Assembly (NCBI RefSeq): GCF_009828065.1
Contig: NZ_WTYK01000009.1
Location: 1 to 64,000, forward strand
Source: Croceibacterium soli
GTDB taxonomy: Bacteria; Pseudomonadota; Alphaproteobacteria; Sphingomonadales; Sphingomonadaceae
Direction of reading: 5' to 3'
DNA: 64,000 bases
Part shown: in pieces, positions 45,025-53,726 of the stretch
Numbering within the stretch: position 1 is the stretch's first letter
Layout of the letters: each line of letters begins with the position of its first letter
Translations under genes and position numbers: made by a program
The notes under the pieces: model-generated
Seen by the model: the letters and a program-made list of their open reading frames with translations, nothing else
Told to the model about the DNA's origin: nothing
Database searches by the model: none

Positions 45025-45692
45025 GCTGGAACGGCGAACCAGATCACGTGCTTCGCGCCCTTGCCGTTGCTGCGGGCCCGCACCCTCACCTCGTCGACCG
45101 TGAACCCGGCCTTGTGCAGCCGCTTGGCGAACACCGGGTCCGGTCCGGCGGACCAGACTGCCAGAACGCCGCCGGGCCGCAGCGCCACCTTGGCGGCGGC
45201 GAGGCCGGCCATCGAGTACAGCCGGTCATTGGCCTGGCGCACCAGCCCGTCCGGGCCGTTGTCGACGTCGAGCAGGATGGCATCGTACTTGCCGCGCGTC
45301 TTGGCGATCACCGCCACGACGTCGCTTTCGACCACTTCGACACGGGGATCATCGAGGCAACCCGCGGTCAGCCGCTCCATCGGCTCCCTGGCCCAGGCGA
45401 GAATCTCCGGCACGAGCTCGGCGACCGTCACCCGCCCATCCGCGCCGAGCGCCCCGAGAGCGGCCCGCAAGGTAAAGCCCATCCCGTATCCGCCGATTAG
45501 CAGATGCGGCGCCGCGCGGCCCTGCAGCCGCTCGCAAGTCATCGCCGCGAGCGCCTCTTCCGATCCGCTCATGCGGCTGTTCATCAGCTCGTTGCGGTCG
45601 AGCACGATCATGAAATCGTCCCCGCGCCGGAACAGCTTCAGCTCCTCGCCATCCGGCGCACGCGCTACGCCGAGCAACTCCATGGGTTTCAT
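45021..45692 (-). CDS. Spermidine-synthase-like methyltransferase-fold protein
   Basis: 223 residues. A Rossmann fold with LLIGGYGMGFTLRAALGAL as glycine loop, VTVAELVPEILAWA, and YDAILLDVDNGPDGL. It resembles spermidine synthase-like proteins that lack the N-terminal beta domain. Without the full polyamine site, its activity is open. It overlaps the GNAT gene. Confidence 0.82.
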   Translation of the reverse strand: MKPMELLGVARAPDGEELKLFRRGDDFMIVLDRNELMNSRMSGSEEALAAMTCERLQGRAAPHLLIGGYGMGFTLRAALGALGADGRVTVAELVPEILAWAREPMERLTAGCLDDPRVEVVESDVVAVIAKTRGKYDAILLDVDNGPDGLVRQANDRLYSMAGLAAAKVALRPGGVLAVWSAGPDPVFAKRLHKAGFTVDEVRVRARSNGKGAKHVIWFAVPA

Positions 45693-45753
45693 TGCGAGGT
45701 CTGCTCCCGATTGGTGCGCCGGCCGTTAGGGCACGCGGCTTCTTGCGGTCCAG

Positions 45754-46206
45754 CTAATCCAGCACCAGACGCGGGCCGGTCGCCCCGGCCGCGCCCATCC
45801 GATCGTCGCGGTTGTAGAGCTGGCACTTGTGCAGGCTCAGGCAGCCGCAGCCGATGCACTCGTCCAGCTTGGCGCGAGTGCGGGTCATCAGGTTGATCTT
45901 CTGGTCGATCTGCTCACGCATCGAATGGCTGATCCGCTGCCAGTCCCGCACCGTGGGGGTGCGCCCTTCGGGCAAAGTGGCAAGCTCCCGCTCGATCTCC
46001 GAGAGCGCCAGGCCGAGCCGCTGGGCAATGAGGATGAAGCTGACCCGGCGAATGTCCGATCGCAGGAAGCGGCGCTGGTTGCCGCTGGTGCGGACCGAGT
46101 GGATCAGCCCCTTTTCCTCGTAGAAGCGGACCGCCGAAACGGCCACGCCGGTTCGGGCTGCAAGCGTCCCGATCGATATCACGTCGTCCTTGGTGATCGT
46201 CGCCAT
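45754..46206 (-). CDS. soxR: Redox-sensitive transcriptional activator SoxR
   Basis: 150 residues. A MerR-family helix-turn-helix (SIGTLAARTGVAVSAVRFYE) precedes the dimerisation helix and the 2Fe-2S binding motif C-X2-C-X-C-X5-C at Cys117, 120, 122 and 128 (CIGCGCLSLHKC). The oxidised cluster activates transcription in response to redox-cycling drugs. Start at the ATG ending at 46206. The divergent glyoxalase-like gene is the probable target, given the SoxR box between them. Confidence 0.95.
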   Translation of the reverse strand: MATITKDDVISIGTLAARTGVAVSAVRFYEEKGLIHSVRTSGNQRRFLRSDIRRVSFILIAQRLGLALSEIERELATLPEGRTPTVRDWQRISHSMREQIDQKINLMTRTRAKLDECIGCGCLSLHKCQLYNRDDRMGAAGATGPRLVLD

Positions 46207-46231
46207 CGTCCCCACCCGCGCCAGATCGTCC

Positions 46232-46262
46232 TTGATCTCAAGTTACCTTGAGGTCGCATGAT
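46232..46262 (+). promoter_or_regulatory. SoxR box inside a 19-bp-spaced promoter
   Basis: TCTCAAGTTACCTTGAGG at 46236-46253 matches the SoxR consensus CCTCAAGTTAACTTGAGG at 16 of 18 positions. On the plus strand it lies between TTGATC (46232-46237) and CATGAT (46257-46262), 19 bases apart. This long spacing is the hallmark of MerR/SoxR-activated promoters. It points at the glyoxalase-like gene and may also regulate soxR. Confidence 0.85.
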
Positions 46263-46345
46263 GAGCAAGCACGATGATTCGCCCCGCTCCCGAACGGGAC
46301 AGGTCGCGTGCCGTCGTGGAACCGAGAATGAACGAAAGGGACATC

Positions 46346-46717
46346 ATGACCCGAGGTACGCTAGAACATGCCAACCTTACGGTGAGCGACATCGAACGCT
46401 CCTCCGCCCTGTTCCAGAAGCTGCTCGGCTGGCACGAACGATGGCGCGGCGAAGCGAAGAACGGCGGGGAGACGATCCATGTCGGCGACGAAAGAACCTA
46501 TCTCGCGCTCTATACCGATCGCCAGCCGTACGAGCCCTTCGGCAGGAGCGTGCCGCTCAACCATCTGGGCCTGCTGGTCGACGATCTCGATGCAGCCGAG
46601 AAGATCGTTCTCGAGGCCGGGCTGGAGACCTTCAACCACGCGGACTACTCGCCGGGGCGGCGGTTCTATTTCTTCGACTGGGACGGGCTCGAGTTCGAGA
46701 TCGTGAGCTATGCCTGA
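46346..46717 (+). CDS. VOC family (glyoxalase/bleomycin-resistance fold) protein
   Basis: 123 residues. A small metalloenzyme-fold protein: LEHANLTVSDIERSSALFQK at the N-terminus, LNHLGLLVDDLDAAEKIV in the middle, and RFYFFDWDGLEFEIVSY at the end, providing His/Glu metal ligands. It could be a drug-binding or lyase/dioxygenase-type protein. The start ATG 46346 has GAAAGG upstream. Its promoter carries a SoxR box, so it is probably induced by redox-active compounds; this is inference. Confidence 0.87.
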   Translation: MTRGTLEHANLTVSDIERSSALFQKLLGWHERWRGEAKNGGETIHVGDERTYLALYTDRQPYEPFGRSVPLNHLGLLVDDLDAAEKIVLEAGLETFNHADYSPGRRFYFFDWDGLEFEIVSYA

Positions 46718-46723
46718 CGCAAG

Positions 46724-47629
46724 TCAGGCGTTGCCCACGACGAAGCAGCCCGCCGCCACCAGCAGCCCGAGGTAGCGGTTCGAGCGGAAGCGCTGCAGCG
46801 GGTTGTCGGGATCGCCGGGATCGAGCGTGAGCGCCTGCCACGCGAGATGCGCGGCGGCCGGGAGAAGAGCGATAAGCGCCAGCCAGTCCTCCCGCAGCAG
46901 CCAGAACGCCAGGCCCCACAGCGCGAGTGCAAGGGCGTAGAAGGCAGTCACCCCCGCCTTGACGCTGTCCCCGAGGCGGAGCGCGCTGGAGCGGATGCCG
47001 ACCAGTGCATCGTCCTCCCGGTCCTGCAGCGCGTAGATCGTGTCGTAGCCGATGCACCAGAAGATCGCGCCGCCGTAGAGCGCAAGCATGACCTCCAGGT
47101 GATCGAGCCGCAGCGCCGTCCAGCCGACCAGCGCGCCCCAGGTGAAGACCAGGCCCAGCCAGAGCTGCGGCCACCAGGTGACCCGCTTCATGAAGGGATA
47201 GATCGCCACCAGCACGAGGCTGGCGATAGACACGAGCTGCGCTTGCCAGCGCAGTTGCAGCAGCACGACAAGGCCCACGGCGCACAGCACCAGCAGCCAG
47301 ATCCAGGAGGCCTTTGCGCTGACCCGGCCGCTGGCGACCGGACGGGCCGCGGTGCGCGCCACGCGCCTGTCGAGATCGGCGTCGACGATATCGTTGTACA
47401 CGCAGCCCGCCCCGCGCATGGCGATGGCGCCGAGCAGCAGCCAGGCGAACAGCTCCCACTGCGGCCCCGCACCGGCGAGCCAGAGGCCCCAGGCGCAAGG
47501 CCAGAACAGCAGCCACCAGCCGATCGGGCGGTCGAACCGGGCGAGCAGCGCGTAATCCCGCAACGGCTGCGGCAAGCGGCCGACGAGCCCGCGGTGCTCG
47601 CTGTCGGGGGTGATGTCGGTTGCGATCAT
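46724..47629 (-). CDS. ubiA: 4-hydroxybenzoate polyprenyltransferase
   Basis: 301 residues, with about eight membrane helices. It attaches the polyprenyl tail to 4-hydroxybenzoate in ubiquinone synthesis. The two Asp-rich motifs are CVYNDIVDADLDRRVARTAA and YDTIYALQDREDD. The LARFDRPIGWWLLFWPCAWG start is typical of UbiA. It converges with the VOC gene (six bases between stops). Confidence 0.95.
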   Translation of the reverse strand: MIATDITPDSEHRGLVGRLPQPLRDYALLARFDRPIGWWLLFWPCAWGLWLAGAGPQWELFAWLLLGAIAMRGAGCVYNDIVDADLDRRVARTAARPVASGRVSAKASWIWLLVLCAVGLVVLLQLRWQAQLVSIASLVLVAIYPFMKRVTWWPQLWLGLVFTWGALVGWTALRLDHLEVMLALYGGAIFWCIGYDTIYALQDREDDALVGIRSSALRLGDSVKAGVTAFYALALALWGLAFWLLREDWLALIALLPAAAHLAWQALTLDPGDPDNPLQRFRSNRYLGLLVAAGCFVVGNA

Positions 47630-47651
47630 GGCGCATGCCTAGCGGCCCGGC

Positions 47652-47745
47652 GCCATTTCGTCATCCCGGACTTGATCCGGGATCGCTGGCCGCTAGGTCG
47701 GATCGATGAGGCCAGCGATCCCCGCGTGCGCGGGGGTGACGACGA
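47652..47745. repeat. Intergenic palindromic repeats, family D
   Basis: Palindromes GTCATCCCGGACTTGATCCG...GGGATCGCTGG and, facing it, CCAGCGATCCCCGCGTGCGC...GGGGGTGAC, separated by a GGCCGCTAGGTCGGATCGAT spacer. The GATCGCTGGCC / GGCCAGCGATC arms pair with each other. They fill the space between divergent ubiA and rsmE. Confidence 0.7.
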
Positions 47746-47759
47746 CGATTGGAGAACAG

Positions 47760-48509
47760 ATGCCCGCCACTCCCGCTTGGCCGCCACGCAGCGCCCCGCG
47801 GCTGTTCGTGCCCGGATCGTTGACCCAGGGCGCCGCTGTGAGCGTCGAGGGCAACCAGGCGCACTATCTGGCGAAAGTCATGCGCGTCGCGGAAGGCGAC
47901 GCGGTGGTGCTCTGCGACGACATGACCGGGGAATGGGCGGCGCGGGTCGTTTCCGCCGGCAAGCGCGAGGTCGTGCTCGAGCCAGCCGAGAAGCTGCGGG
48001 AGCGAGAGGAGGTGCCGGACTTCTGGCTTTGCCCGGCGCTGCTGAAGAAGGACCGCTTCGATCTGGTGCTGGAGAAGGCCACCGAACTGGGGGTGCGTAG
48101 CATTCGCCCGCTGGTCACCCGGCGCTGCGTGGCCGACAAGCTCAATCTGGAGCGGGCGCGCGCGGTGGTGACCGAGGCGGCCGAGCAATGCGCGCGCACC
48201 GCGCTGCCGGAACTGGCTGCACCGGTGAAGCTCGACACGCTGCTGGCAGACTGGCCCGAAGGCCGCGTGCTGTTCTTCGCGGACGAGCTCGGCGGCGCTC
48301 CGGCGGCCGAGGCGTTCGCCGCGCATGCCGGGCCGGCGGCGCTGCTGGTCGGCCCCGAAGGCGGATTCGACGATGCCGAACGCGCGGCGATCCGCGCCCA
48401 CCCGGTCGCCCGCGCAATCACCCTCGGACCACGGATCCTGCGCGGCGAAACCGCCGCGATCGCCGGCTGCGCGTTGTGGATGTCCAGTTCCGGGGACTGG
48501 CGCAATTAA
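47760..48509 (+). CDS. rsmE: 16S rRNA m3U1498 methyltransferase
   Basis: 249 residues. SPOUT-fold methyltransferase with the N-terminal PUA-like part (PRLFVPGSLTQGAAVSVEG), the SAM knot LLVGPEGGFDDAERAAI and the closing ITLGPRILRGETAAIAG. ATG 47760 follows GGAGAACAG. It precedes gshA by 39 bases, a pairing seen in many alphaproteobacteria. Confidence 0.94.
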   Translation: MPATPAWPPRSAPRLFVPGSLTQGAAVSVEGNQAHYLAKVMRVAEGDAVVLCDDMTGEWAARVVSAGKREVVLEPAEKLREREEVPDFWLCPALLKKDRFDLVLEKATELGVRSIRPLVTRRCVADKLNLERARAVVTEAAEQCARTALPELAAPVKLDTLLADWPEGRVLFFADELGGAPAAEAFAAHAGPAALLVGPEGGFDDAERAAIRAHPVARAITLGPRILRGETAAIAGCALWMSSSGDWRN

Positions 48510-48548
48510 GGCTGGCGCGTCGCCGCATCCCGCACTAACGGCGCAATC

Positions 48549-49919
48549 ATGAGCACGCGCAAGGCGTCGACGGGGGAAGAGCCGCGGATCGAAAGCCGTG
48601 CGCAGCTCATCGCCCCATTGGAAGGGGGCGCGAAGCCGCCGGCCGACTGGCGCATCGGCACCGAGCACGAAAAGCTCGTCTTCAAGACCGAAGACCACCG
48701 CGCCCCGTCTTACGACGAAGACGGCGGTATCCGCGATATCCTGTTGCAAATGCAGGAGTTCGGCTGGCAGCCGGTCGAGGAGAACGGCAAAGTCATCGCG
48801 ATGGCGGGCGCCGACGGAACGGTAAGCCTGGAGCCTGCCGGACAACTCGAACTCTCCGGCGCGCCTCTCTTGGACCTGCACGGCACCTGCGCGGAAACCG
48901 GCCGGCACCTGCAGCAGGTCAAAGCCGTCGGCGAGAAGTGCGGCGTCGGCTTCCTCGGCCTGGGCATGTGGCCGGACAAGACCCGCGACGTGCTGCCGAT
49001 CATGCCGAAGGGCCGCTACGAGATCATGCTGCGGCACATGCCGCGGGTGGGCTCGCTCGGGCTCGACATGATGCTGCGCACCTGCACGATCCAGGTGAAC
49101 CTCGATTACTGTTCCGAAGCGAACATGGCGAAGAAGTTCCGCGTCGGCTTGGCTCTCCAGCCGCTGGCGACGGCGCTGTTCGCCAACTCGCCGTTCACCG
49201 AAGGCAAGCCGAACGGCTTCCTTTCCTACCGCAGCCACATCTGGTCCGATACCGATCCGCATCGTACCGGCATGCTGCCGTTCGTGTTCGAGGACGGGTT
49301 CGGGTACGAGCGCTATGTCGACTACATGCTCGACGTGCCGATGTATTTCGTCTTCCGCGAAGGGCGGTACATCGATGCCGCCGGGCAGAGCTTCCGCGAT
49401 TTCATGCGCGGCGAACTCCCTGCCCTCCCCGGCGAGCTGCCGACCGAGAGCGACTGGATCGACCACCTCTCGACCGCCTTCCCCGAAGTCCGGCTGAAGA
49501 GTTTCCTGGAGATGCGTGGGGCCGACGGCGGCCCCTGGAACCGCATCTGCGCCCTCCCGGCGCTCTGGGTCGGGCTGCTTTACGACCAGACCGCGCTCGA
49601 TGCCGCATGGGACCTGGTCAAGGACTGGTCGATGGAAGAGCGCGAGGCGCTGCGCGACGCCGTGCCGAAGCTGGCGCTCGACGCGCCGATCCCCGGCGGA
49701 GGGACCCTGCGCGACCTCGCCCGCGTGGCGCTGCCGATCGCGCGCGGCGGCCTTTCGGCGCGGGCGCGGCTGAACGAGGCCGGCGACAACGAGACCGGCT
49801 TCCTCGAACCGCTCGAGGAGATCGTCGAAAGCGGCAAAGTCCCCGCCCAGCGCCTGCTGGACAAGTTCCACGGCCAGTGGGGCGGCGACATCACCCGGGT
49901 CTACGAAGAAAGCTTCTGA
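48549..49919 (+). CDS. gshA: Glutamate-cysteine ligase, plant/alphaproteobacterial type
   Basis: 456 residues. Makes gamma-glutamyl-cysteine, the first step of glutathione synthesis and a possible sulfur donor for EgtB. Features: DWRIGTEHEKLVFKTED, SLEPAGQLELSGAPL, and TCTIQVNLDYCSEANMAKKF. The gene starts at ATG 48549 after rsmE and ends one base before the stop of a convergent membrane methyltransferase gene. Confidence 0.94.
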   Translation: MSTRKASTGEEPRIESRAQLIAPLEGGAKPPADWRIGTEHEKLVFKTEDHRAPSYDEDGGIRDILLQMQEFGWQPVEENGKVIAMAGADGTVSLEPAGQLELSGAPLLDLHGTCAETGRHLQQVKAVGEKCGVGFLGLGMWPDKTRDVLPIMPKGRYEIMLRHMPRVGSLGLDMMLRTCTIQVNLDYCSEANMAKKFRVGLALQPLATALFANSPFTEGKPNGFLSYRSHIWSDTDPHRTGMLPFVFEDGFGYERYVDYMLDVPMYFVFREGRYIDAAGQSFRDFMRGELPALPGELPTESDWIDHLSTAFPEVRLKSFLEMRGADGGPWNRICALPALWVGLLYDQTALDAAWDLVKDWSMEEREALRDAVPKLALDAPIPGGGTLRDLARVALPIARGGLSARARLNEAGDNETGFLEPLEEIVESGKVPAQRLLDKFHGQWGGDITRVYEESF

Positions 49920-49920
49920 G

Positions 49921-51273
49921 CTACTCCGCCGGCTGCACCGCCACGCAGCGCGGGCGGGCGCGGGAGAGCAGGCGGGCGAGCGGCGCCGTGATCGCGCCGT
50001 GCCGCTGCATCCAGGCGTGGTATTCGCGGTACTTCGCGTCCTCGCCCAGCAGGTGCGTTTCCTCCGTCCTGGCGCGCCAGTAGTAGATCGCGCTGACGCA
50101 GGCGAGGAACGTCGTATTGCGTACCATGTCCACCATCGAGCCGCTGGTGACCATGAAGGGCAGGACGGAGCACCACCAGAACAGGTTCTTGGACAAGTAC
50201 GCCGGGTGCCGCGTGAAGCGGTACGGCCCGTTCGTCAGGACGCCGCGGTAGGTGAGGTTGGAGAAGCGGATGCCGAACGCGACCGTGGCCCAGGCGTAGA
50301 CGGCGGTGAGGAACACCAGCCAGGCGGCCCAGATCCACAGCAGCACCTCATGCCCCGCGAACCAGTGGCCCCAGCCGGCCGTGGCGTACTCGTATTGGAT
50401 CACCCCGCCCTGCCCCATGAAGGCGTAGACGAACGGCGGGTAGCAGATCAGCGCCGCCACCCAGCCGCCTAGGAACGGATTGCCGCTGCGGATATGAGCG
50501 TCGAGCGGGCGCAGCGTGAGAAGGTAGCCGACGGTGCCGATCTGCACGTCGATCACGAACAGAAGTTCGAACAAGCCCACGCCGACCCGCACCGGATCCT
50601 GCGCGATCGCGCTCCAGTCCGCTTCCACGACGGCTGCAAAGCCCGCCGGGAGCGCGGAGATCATGAACGCGCCGAAGAAGCCCTTGATCAGCCACGCGCG
50701 CCAATGCTTCTTCACCTCCTCACCGTCCCAGCCCTCGCGGCCGAGCAGCATCGCACCGAAGTGCCAGGCGTGGTCGCGCGGCTCCACCAGCACGCGGTCC
50801 AGCCACAGGACATAGGGCACCGACAGCACGAACAGCGGCACGGCGGCCCAGCCGATTACGTTCATCGCGAAGAGGTACTGCCCGTCCCAGTACCAGCGGC
50901 CGAGGCAGTAGAGGAAACCGATGATCGCCCAGGTCGCCCACAGACCGGCCAGCTTCGTCAGCGATTCCGGCAGCGCCGCGGCGAGCGGGCGCTTGCGGCT
51001 CCAGTCGATCCCGGTGCTGGGACTGCGGTGCACTTTCTCCACCAACACCGACCACGACGCCATCGCCAGGCCGGTGAGGATCATCGCCATGAGCGCCGAA
51101 TGCGGCCCGGACAGCCGCGCACGCGGGCCCGCCAGGTCGAGCCCCTCGGAAAGCTCCGGCCAGCTGCGGCAAACCGCGATCCAGCCGAGCAGCGCGGCGA
51201 GGCCGACCAGGCCGACCCACGGCGAAACGTCGCTGGCGGGCGGGCTGCCCGGGCGGGAGAAAGGCGCGCTCAT
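49921..51273 (-). CDS. Membrane protein with isoprenylcysteine-methyltransferase-like C-terminus
   Basis: 450 residues with about ten membrane segments. The C-terminal part has GPYRFTRHPAYLSKNLFWW and RTEETHLLGEDAKYREYHAW, the SAM-site signatures of ICMT/PEMT-like methyltransferases. The N-terminal 250 residues are extra membrane helices without a family I recognise. It probably methylates a lipid or hydrophobic substrate in the inner membrane; the substrate is unknown. Confidence 0.82.
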   Translation of the reverse strand: MSAPFSRPGSPPASDVSPWVGLVGLAALLGWIAVCRSWPELSEGLDLAGPRARLSGPHSALMAMILTGLAMASWSVLVEKVHRSPSTGIDWSRKRPLAAALPESLTKLAGLWATWAIIGFLYCLGRWYWDGQYLFAMNVIGWAAVPLFVLSVPYVLWLDRVLVEPRDHAWHFGAMLLGREGWDGEEVKKHWRAWLIKGFFGAFMISALPAGFAAVVEADWSAIAQDPVRVGVGLFELLFVIDVQIGTVGYLLTLRPLDAHIRSGNPFLGGWVAALICYPPFVYAFMGQGGVIQYEYATAGWGHWFAGHEVLLWIWAAWLVFLTAVYAWATVAFGIRFSNLTYRGVLTNGPYRFTRHPAYLSKNLFWWCSVLPFMVTSGSMVDMVRNTTFLACVSAIYYWRARTEETHLLGEDAKYREYHAWMQRHGAITAPLARLLSRARPRCVAVQPAE

Positions 51274-51340
51274 CGGGCCCGCGTTAGGCGAAAAGGGTTA
51301 AAGGGCGGGTAACGGGAGGCGTAGCCCGCAAACCGCCGTG

Positions 51341-51456
51341 CCCGTTCATCCTTCGACAAGCTCAGGACGAACGGATCGGGGGTGGCTCTACCAAATTCGT
51401 GTCGCCTGATCCCTAGCGCCCACCTCCGTTCGTGGTGAGCCTGTCGAACCACGACT
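51341..51456. repeat. Short palindromic intergenic repeats, family B
   Basis: CCCGTTCATCCTTCGACAAG...CTCAGGACGAACGG (51341-51374) and CCGTTCGTGGTGAGCCTGTC...GAACCACGAC (51426-51454), related to the cluster at 33.44 kb. The space 51274-51485 between the membrane methyltransferase and bamB holds nothing else I can name. Confidence 0.75.
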
Positions 51457-51485
51457 GGCACGCTCCACCCGTTCAGGTCCGAACC

Positions 51486-52847
51486 TTACCGGAACGCCGT
51501 GATCTTGCCGTCGTCGGACAGGATGTAGAGCGTCTGGTTGGCGGCGATCGGCGGGAGCGAAACGCCGGAGGAGAGCTGGGTCAGCTCGCTCGCCGCGCCG
51601 CTGGTCACGTCCACCGAAAGGACCCTGCCGCGCGAGTTAGCGATCCACAGCTTGTTGCCGGCGAGCACCGGGCCCGTCCAAAACACCGGGTCGGAGCGCT
51701 TCTCTTCGTTGCGGTAGCGTTCGAGCTGGGTGACCCAGCGGACGCGCCCGGTCGAGCGGGCGATCGCCAGGATGCGGGCGTCGTCGGTCAGGGTGAAGAT
51801 CCACTCGCCGGCCACCGCAGGGGTGGAGATGCCGGCTAGCGTCAGTTCCCAGATGCGCTGCCCGGTGACGAGTTCGTAGGCCGCCATGCGGCCGCCCTGA
51901 CCGAGCGCGTAGACCCGGCCGCCGTCGATGATCGGATCGGCGTCGACGTCGGTCAGCGTGCTCACCGAAGTGGAGATCGAAGTCCGCGCCAAGGCGTCCG
52001 ACCACAGCACGCGGCCGTTCTCGTAGCGATAGGCGACCAGTTCGCCCGACGAGTATCCCGCGATCACCGTGCCCTGCCCGGCGGCCGGCGTGGCGACGCC
52101 GAACACCCCGGCCTCGCCGGACCCGGCGGCGTCCTGCCAGATGATCCGCCCGTCCGTGAGGTCGAGCGCGAAAATCTGGTTGTCCATCGTCATCGCGTAG
52201 ACCGCGTTGAAAGCGACCGTCGGCGCGCCGCGCAGCGGGCCGGAGGGCTTCACGCGCCACAGCTCCGCACCGGTGTTGGCATCCAGCGCGACGACGTCGC
52301 CGGAGCCGCTGGTGGCGTAGACTTTCCCTTCGAAGTAGCTTGCCCCGCCGCCGAAGCTGGAAGCGCGCAGATCCTTCTCGAGCGCGAGCTGATAAGCCCA
52401 CCGCTTCGCGCCGGTAGCGGCGTCGAATGCGTTCACGCTGCCATTGGTGTCGACCGCGTAGAGCATGCCGTTGCCGATCACCGGCGCCGCCGCGAGGCGT
52501 TCCCGCTTGCTGGTGCCCTGGATCGAAGCGGTCCAGGCGCGCACGGGGGCGGCGCTCAGCGCTGCGTGCCCGGCGCTCTTGGACGCATTGCCGCCGGCCT
52601 GGGCCCATTCGGCGTTCACCTGCGGAGGCGGCAGCACGACGGCGACGCCGGCGAGCGACGGATCGGCCGAGACTTCGGTGGCGATGTTCGACAGGATCGG
52701 CGTGCGGTTGCCGACGGTCGGCGTCTTGGGCTTGTCGCTCCCGCCGAGAATGCCGCAACCGGCGAGCAGCGCCGATGAGGCGCAGACGAGCGCGGCGCGG
52801 CGCAGGAGGTTCGGAAAGGCAGTACCGCTCATCTGTTCATCCATCAT
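51486..52847 (-). CDS. bamB: Outer membrane assembly lipoprotein BamB
   Basis: 453 residues. A beta-propeller lipoprotein of the BAM complex that inserts outer-membrane proteins. The lipobox is SALLAGC in AALVCASSALLAGCGILGG; eight PQQ-like repeats follow (for example NAFDAATGAKRWAYQL, VALDANTGAELWRV, FALDLTDGRIIWQD). The start ATG at 52847 overlaps the upstream stop (ATGA); ATG 52844 or 52832 could also be used. It is longer than E. coli BamB because of the N-terminal linker. Confidence 0.92.
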   Translation of the reverse strand: MMDEQMSGTAFPNLLRRAALVCASSALLAGCGILGGSDKPKTPTVGNRTPILSNIATEVSADPSLAGVAVVLPPPQVNAEWAQAGGNASKSAGHAALSAAPVRAWTASIQGTSKRERLAAAPVIGNGMLYAVDTNGSVNAFDAATGAKRWAYQLALEKDLRASSFGGGASYFEGKVYATSGSGDVVALDANTGAELWRVKPSGPLRGAPTVAFNAVYAMTMDNQIFALDLTDGRIIWQDAAGSGEAGVFGVATPAAGQGTVIAGYSSGELVAYRYENGRVLWSDALARTSISTSVSTLTDVDADPIIDGGRVYALGQGGRMAAYELVTGQRIWELTLAGISTPAVAGEWIFTLTDDARILAIARSTGRVRWVTQLERYRNEEKRSDPVFWTGPVLAGNKLWIANSRGRVLSVDVTSGAASELTQLSSGVSLPPIAANQTLYILSDDGKITAFR

Positions 52848-53617
52848 TGCGCGGCGGCTTCGCCGCCAGCGGTTTCCGCGATTGCCTGGTCGATATCGAC
52901 CACCGCGTCGTAGCCGAGCATGCCGGCCATCTGCCGCGTGCGCGAACGCAAGGTCTGCGGCACGTCCTCGTCCTTGGCGATCGAGGCGAACAGCGGGCCG
53001 GCGAGGTCGTTCTTGCCCTGCTTGAGATAGGCCATCGCCAGCAGCTCGCCGGCGCTGCCGAACCAGGGCGTGCCCGGCGTGGCGAGCGGCTTCAGCCGGT
53101 CGATCACCTGCTGCGGCTCCATGCTGTCGAACGTGGCGGCCACGGCGCGGATCGCAGCCAGTTCGCGGTAGGCGGCAGGAGCATCGTCGTCGTCGGCCAC
53201 GGCGAACAGCATCTTCGCCCCGTCGGCTGCTTTGCCCTGCTCGATCAGGATCCCGGCGCGCAGCATGGCTGCGCCGGCCGCCGCTGCGGGGGCGCCGTCC
53301 TCGGCGATCGCCGCGAGTTCCTTGTCGGCGGTGTCGCGGTTGCCGGCCTCGAGCTGGTCGAGCGCGGTGACGAGCTCTTCCGATCCCGTCTCCAGCTTTC
53401 CTTCCTGGCTCGCGTCCCACCACAGCCAGGCACCGAACGCCGCCAGCAGCAGGATGAGCCCGCCGATGATCAGCTTCCCGTAAGTCTGGGCGATATGCGC
53501 CGCCCGATCCTGGCGGACGGCTTCGTCCACCTCGCGCAGCAGCATGTCCTGCTCGGCCACCTTGCGGGAGGCGAGCTTGTCGGCGCGGTTCTGATCGGTT
53601 GTCGTTGGAAGGGCCAC
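52844..53617 (-). CDS. Membrane-anchored TPR-like protein (YfgM type)
   Basis: 257 residues from GTG 53617; the open frame continues to a TTG at 53686. A short cytoplasmic N-terminus with VAEQDMLLREVDEAVRQDR is followed by one membrane helix (LIIGGLILLLAAFGAWLWW) and a helical Ala-rich periplasmic domain of TPR-like repeats. YfgM in E. coli is a BamB neighbour that works with the SecYEG/PpiD chaperones. It overlaps bamB by four bases, supporting a role in envelope protein biogenesis. Confidence 0.85.
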   Translation of the reverse strand: MALPTTTDQNRADKLASRKVAEQDMLLREVDEAVRQDRAAHIAQTYGKLIIGGLILLLAAFGAWLWWDASQEGKLETGSEELVTALDQLEAGNRDTADKELAAIAEDGAPAAAAGAAMLRAGILIEQGKAADGAKMLFAVADDDDAPAAYRELAAIRAVAATFDSMEPQQVIDRLKPLATPGTPWFGSAGELLAMAYLKQGKNDLAGPLFASIAKDEDVPQTLRSRTRQMAGMLGYDAVVDIDQAIAETAGGEAAAQ

Positions 53618-53726
53618 TGCGGCTTTCTCGAAAGGCTGTTGTTGGAAGTGCGGCGGCTGTTTAGGGTCCGTACTCTGTGCTGGCAATTACCGATTGGCCT
53701 GTGTCCCCCGCGAGGTGAACGGCTAC

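Noticed and set aside
47661-49871. A 736-codon minus-strand frame opposite rsmE and gshA
   Set aside because: It covers two well-supported genes on the other strand and an intergenic repeat, with no family features.
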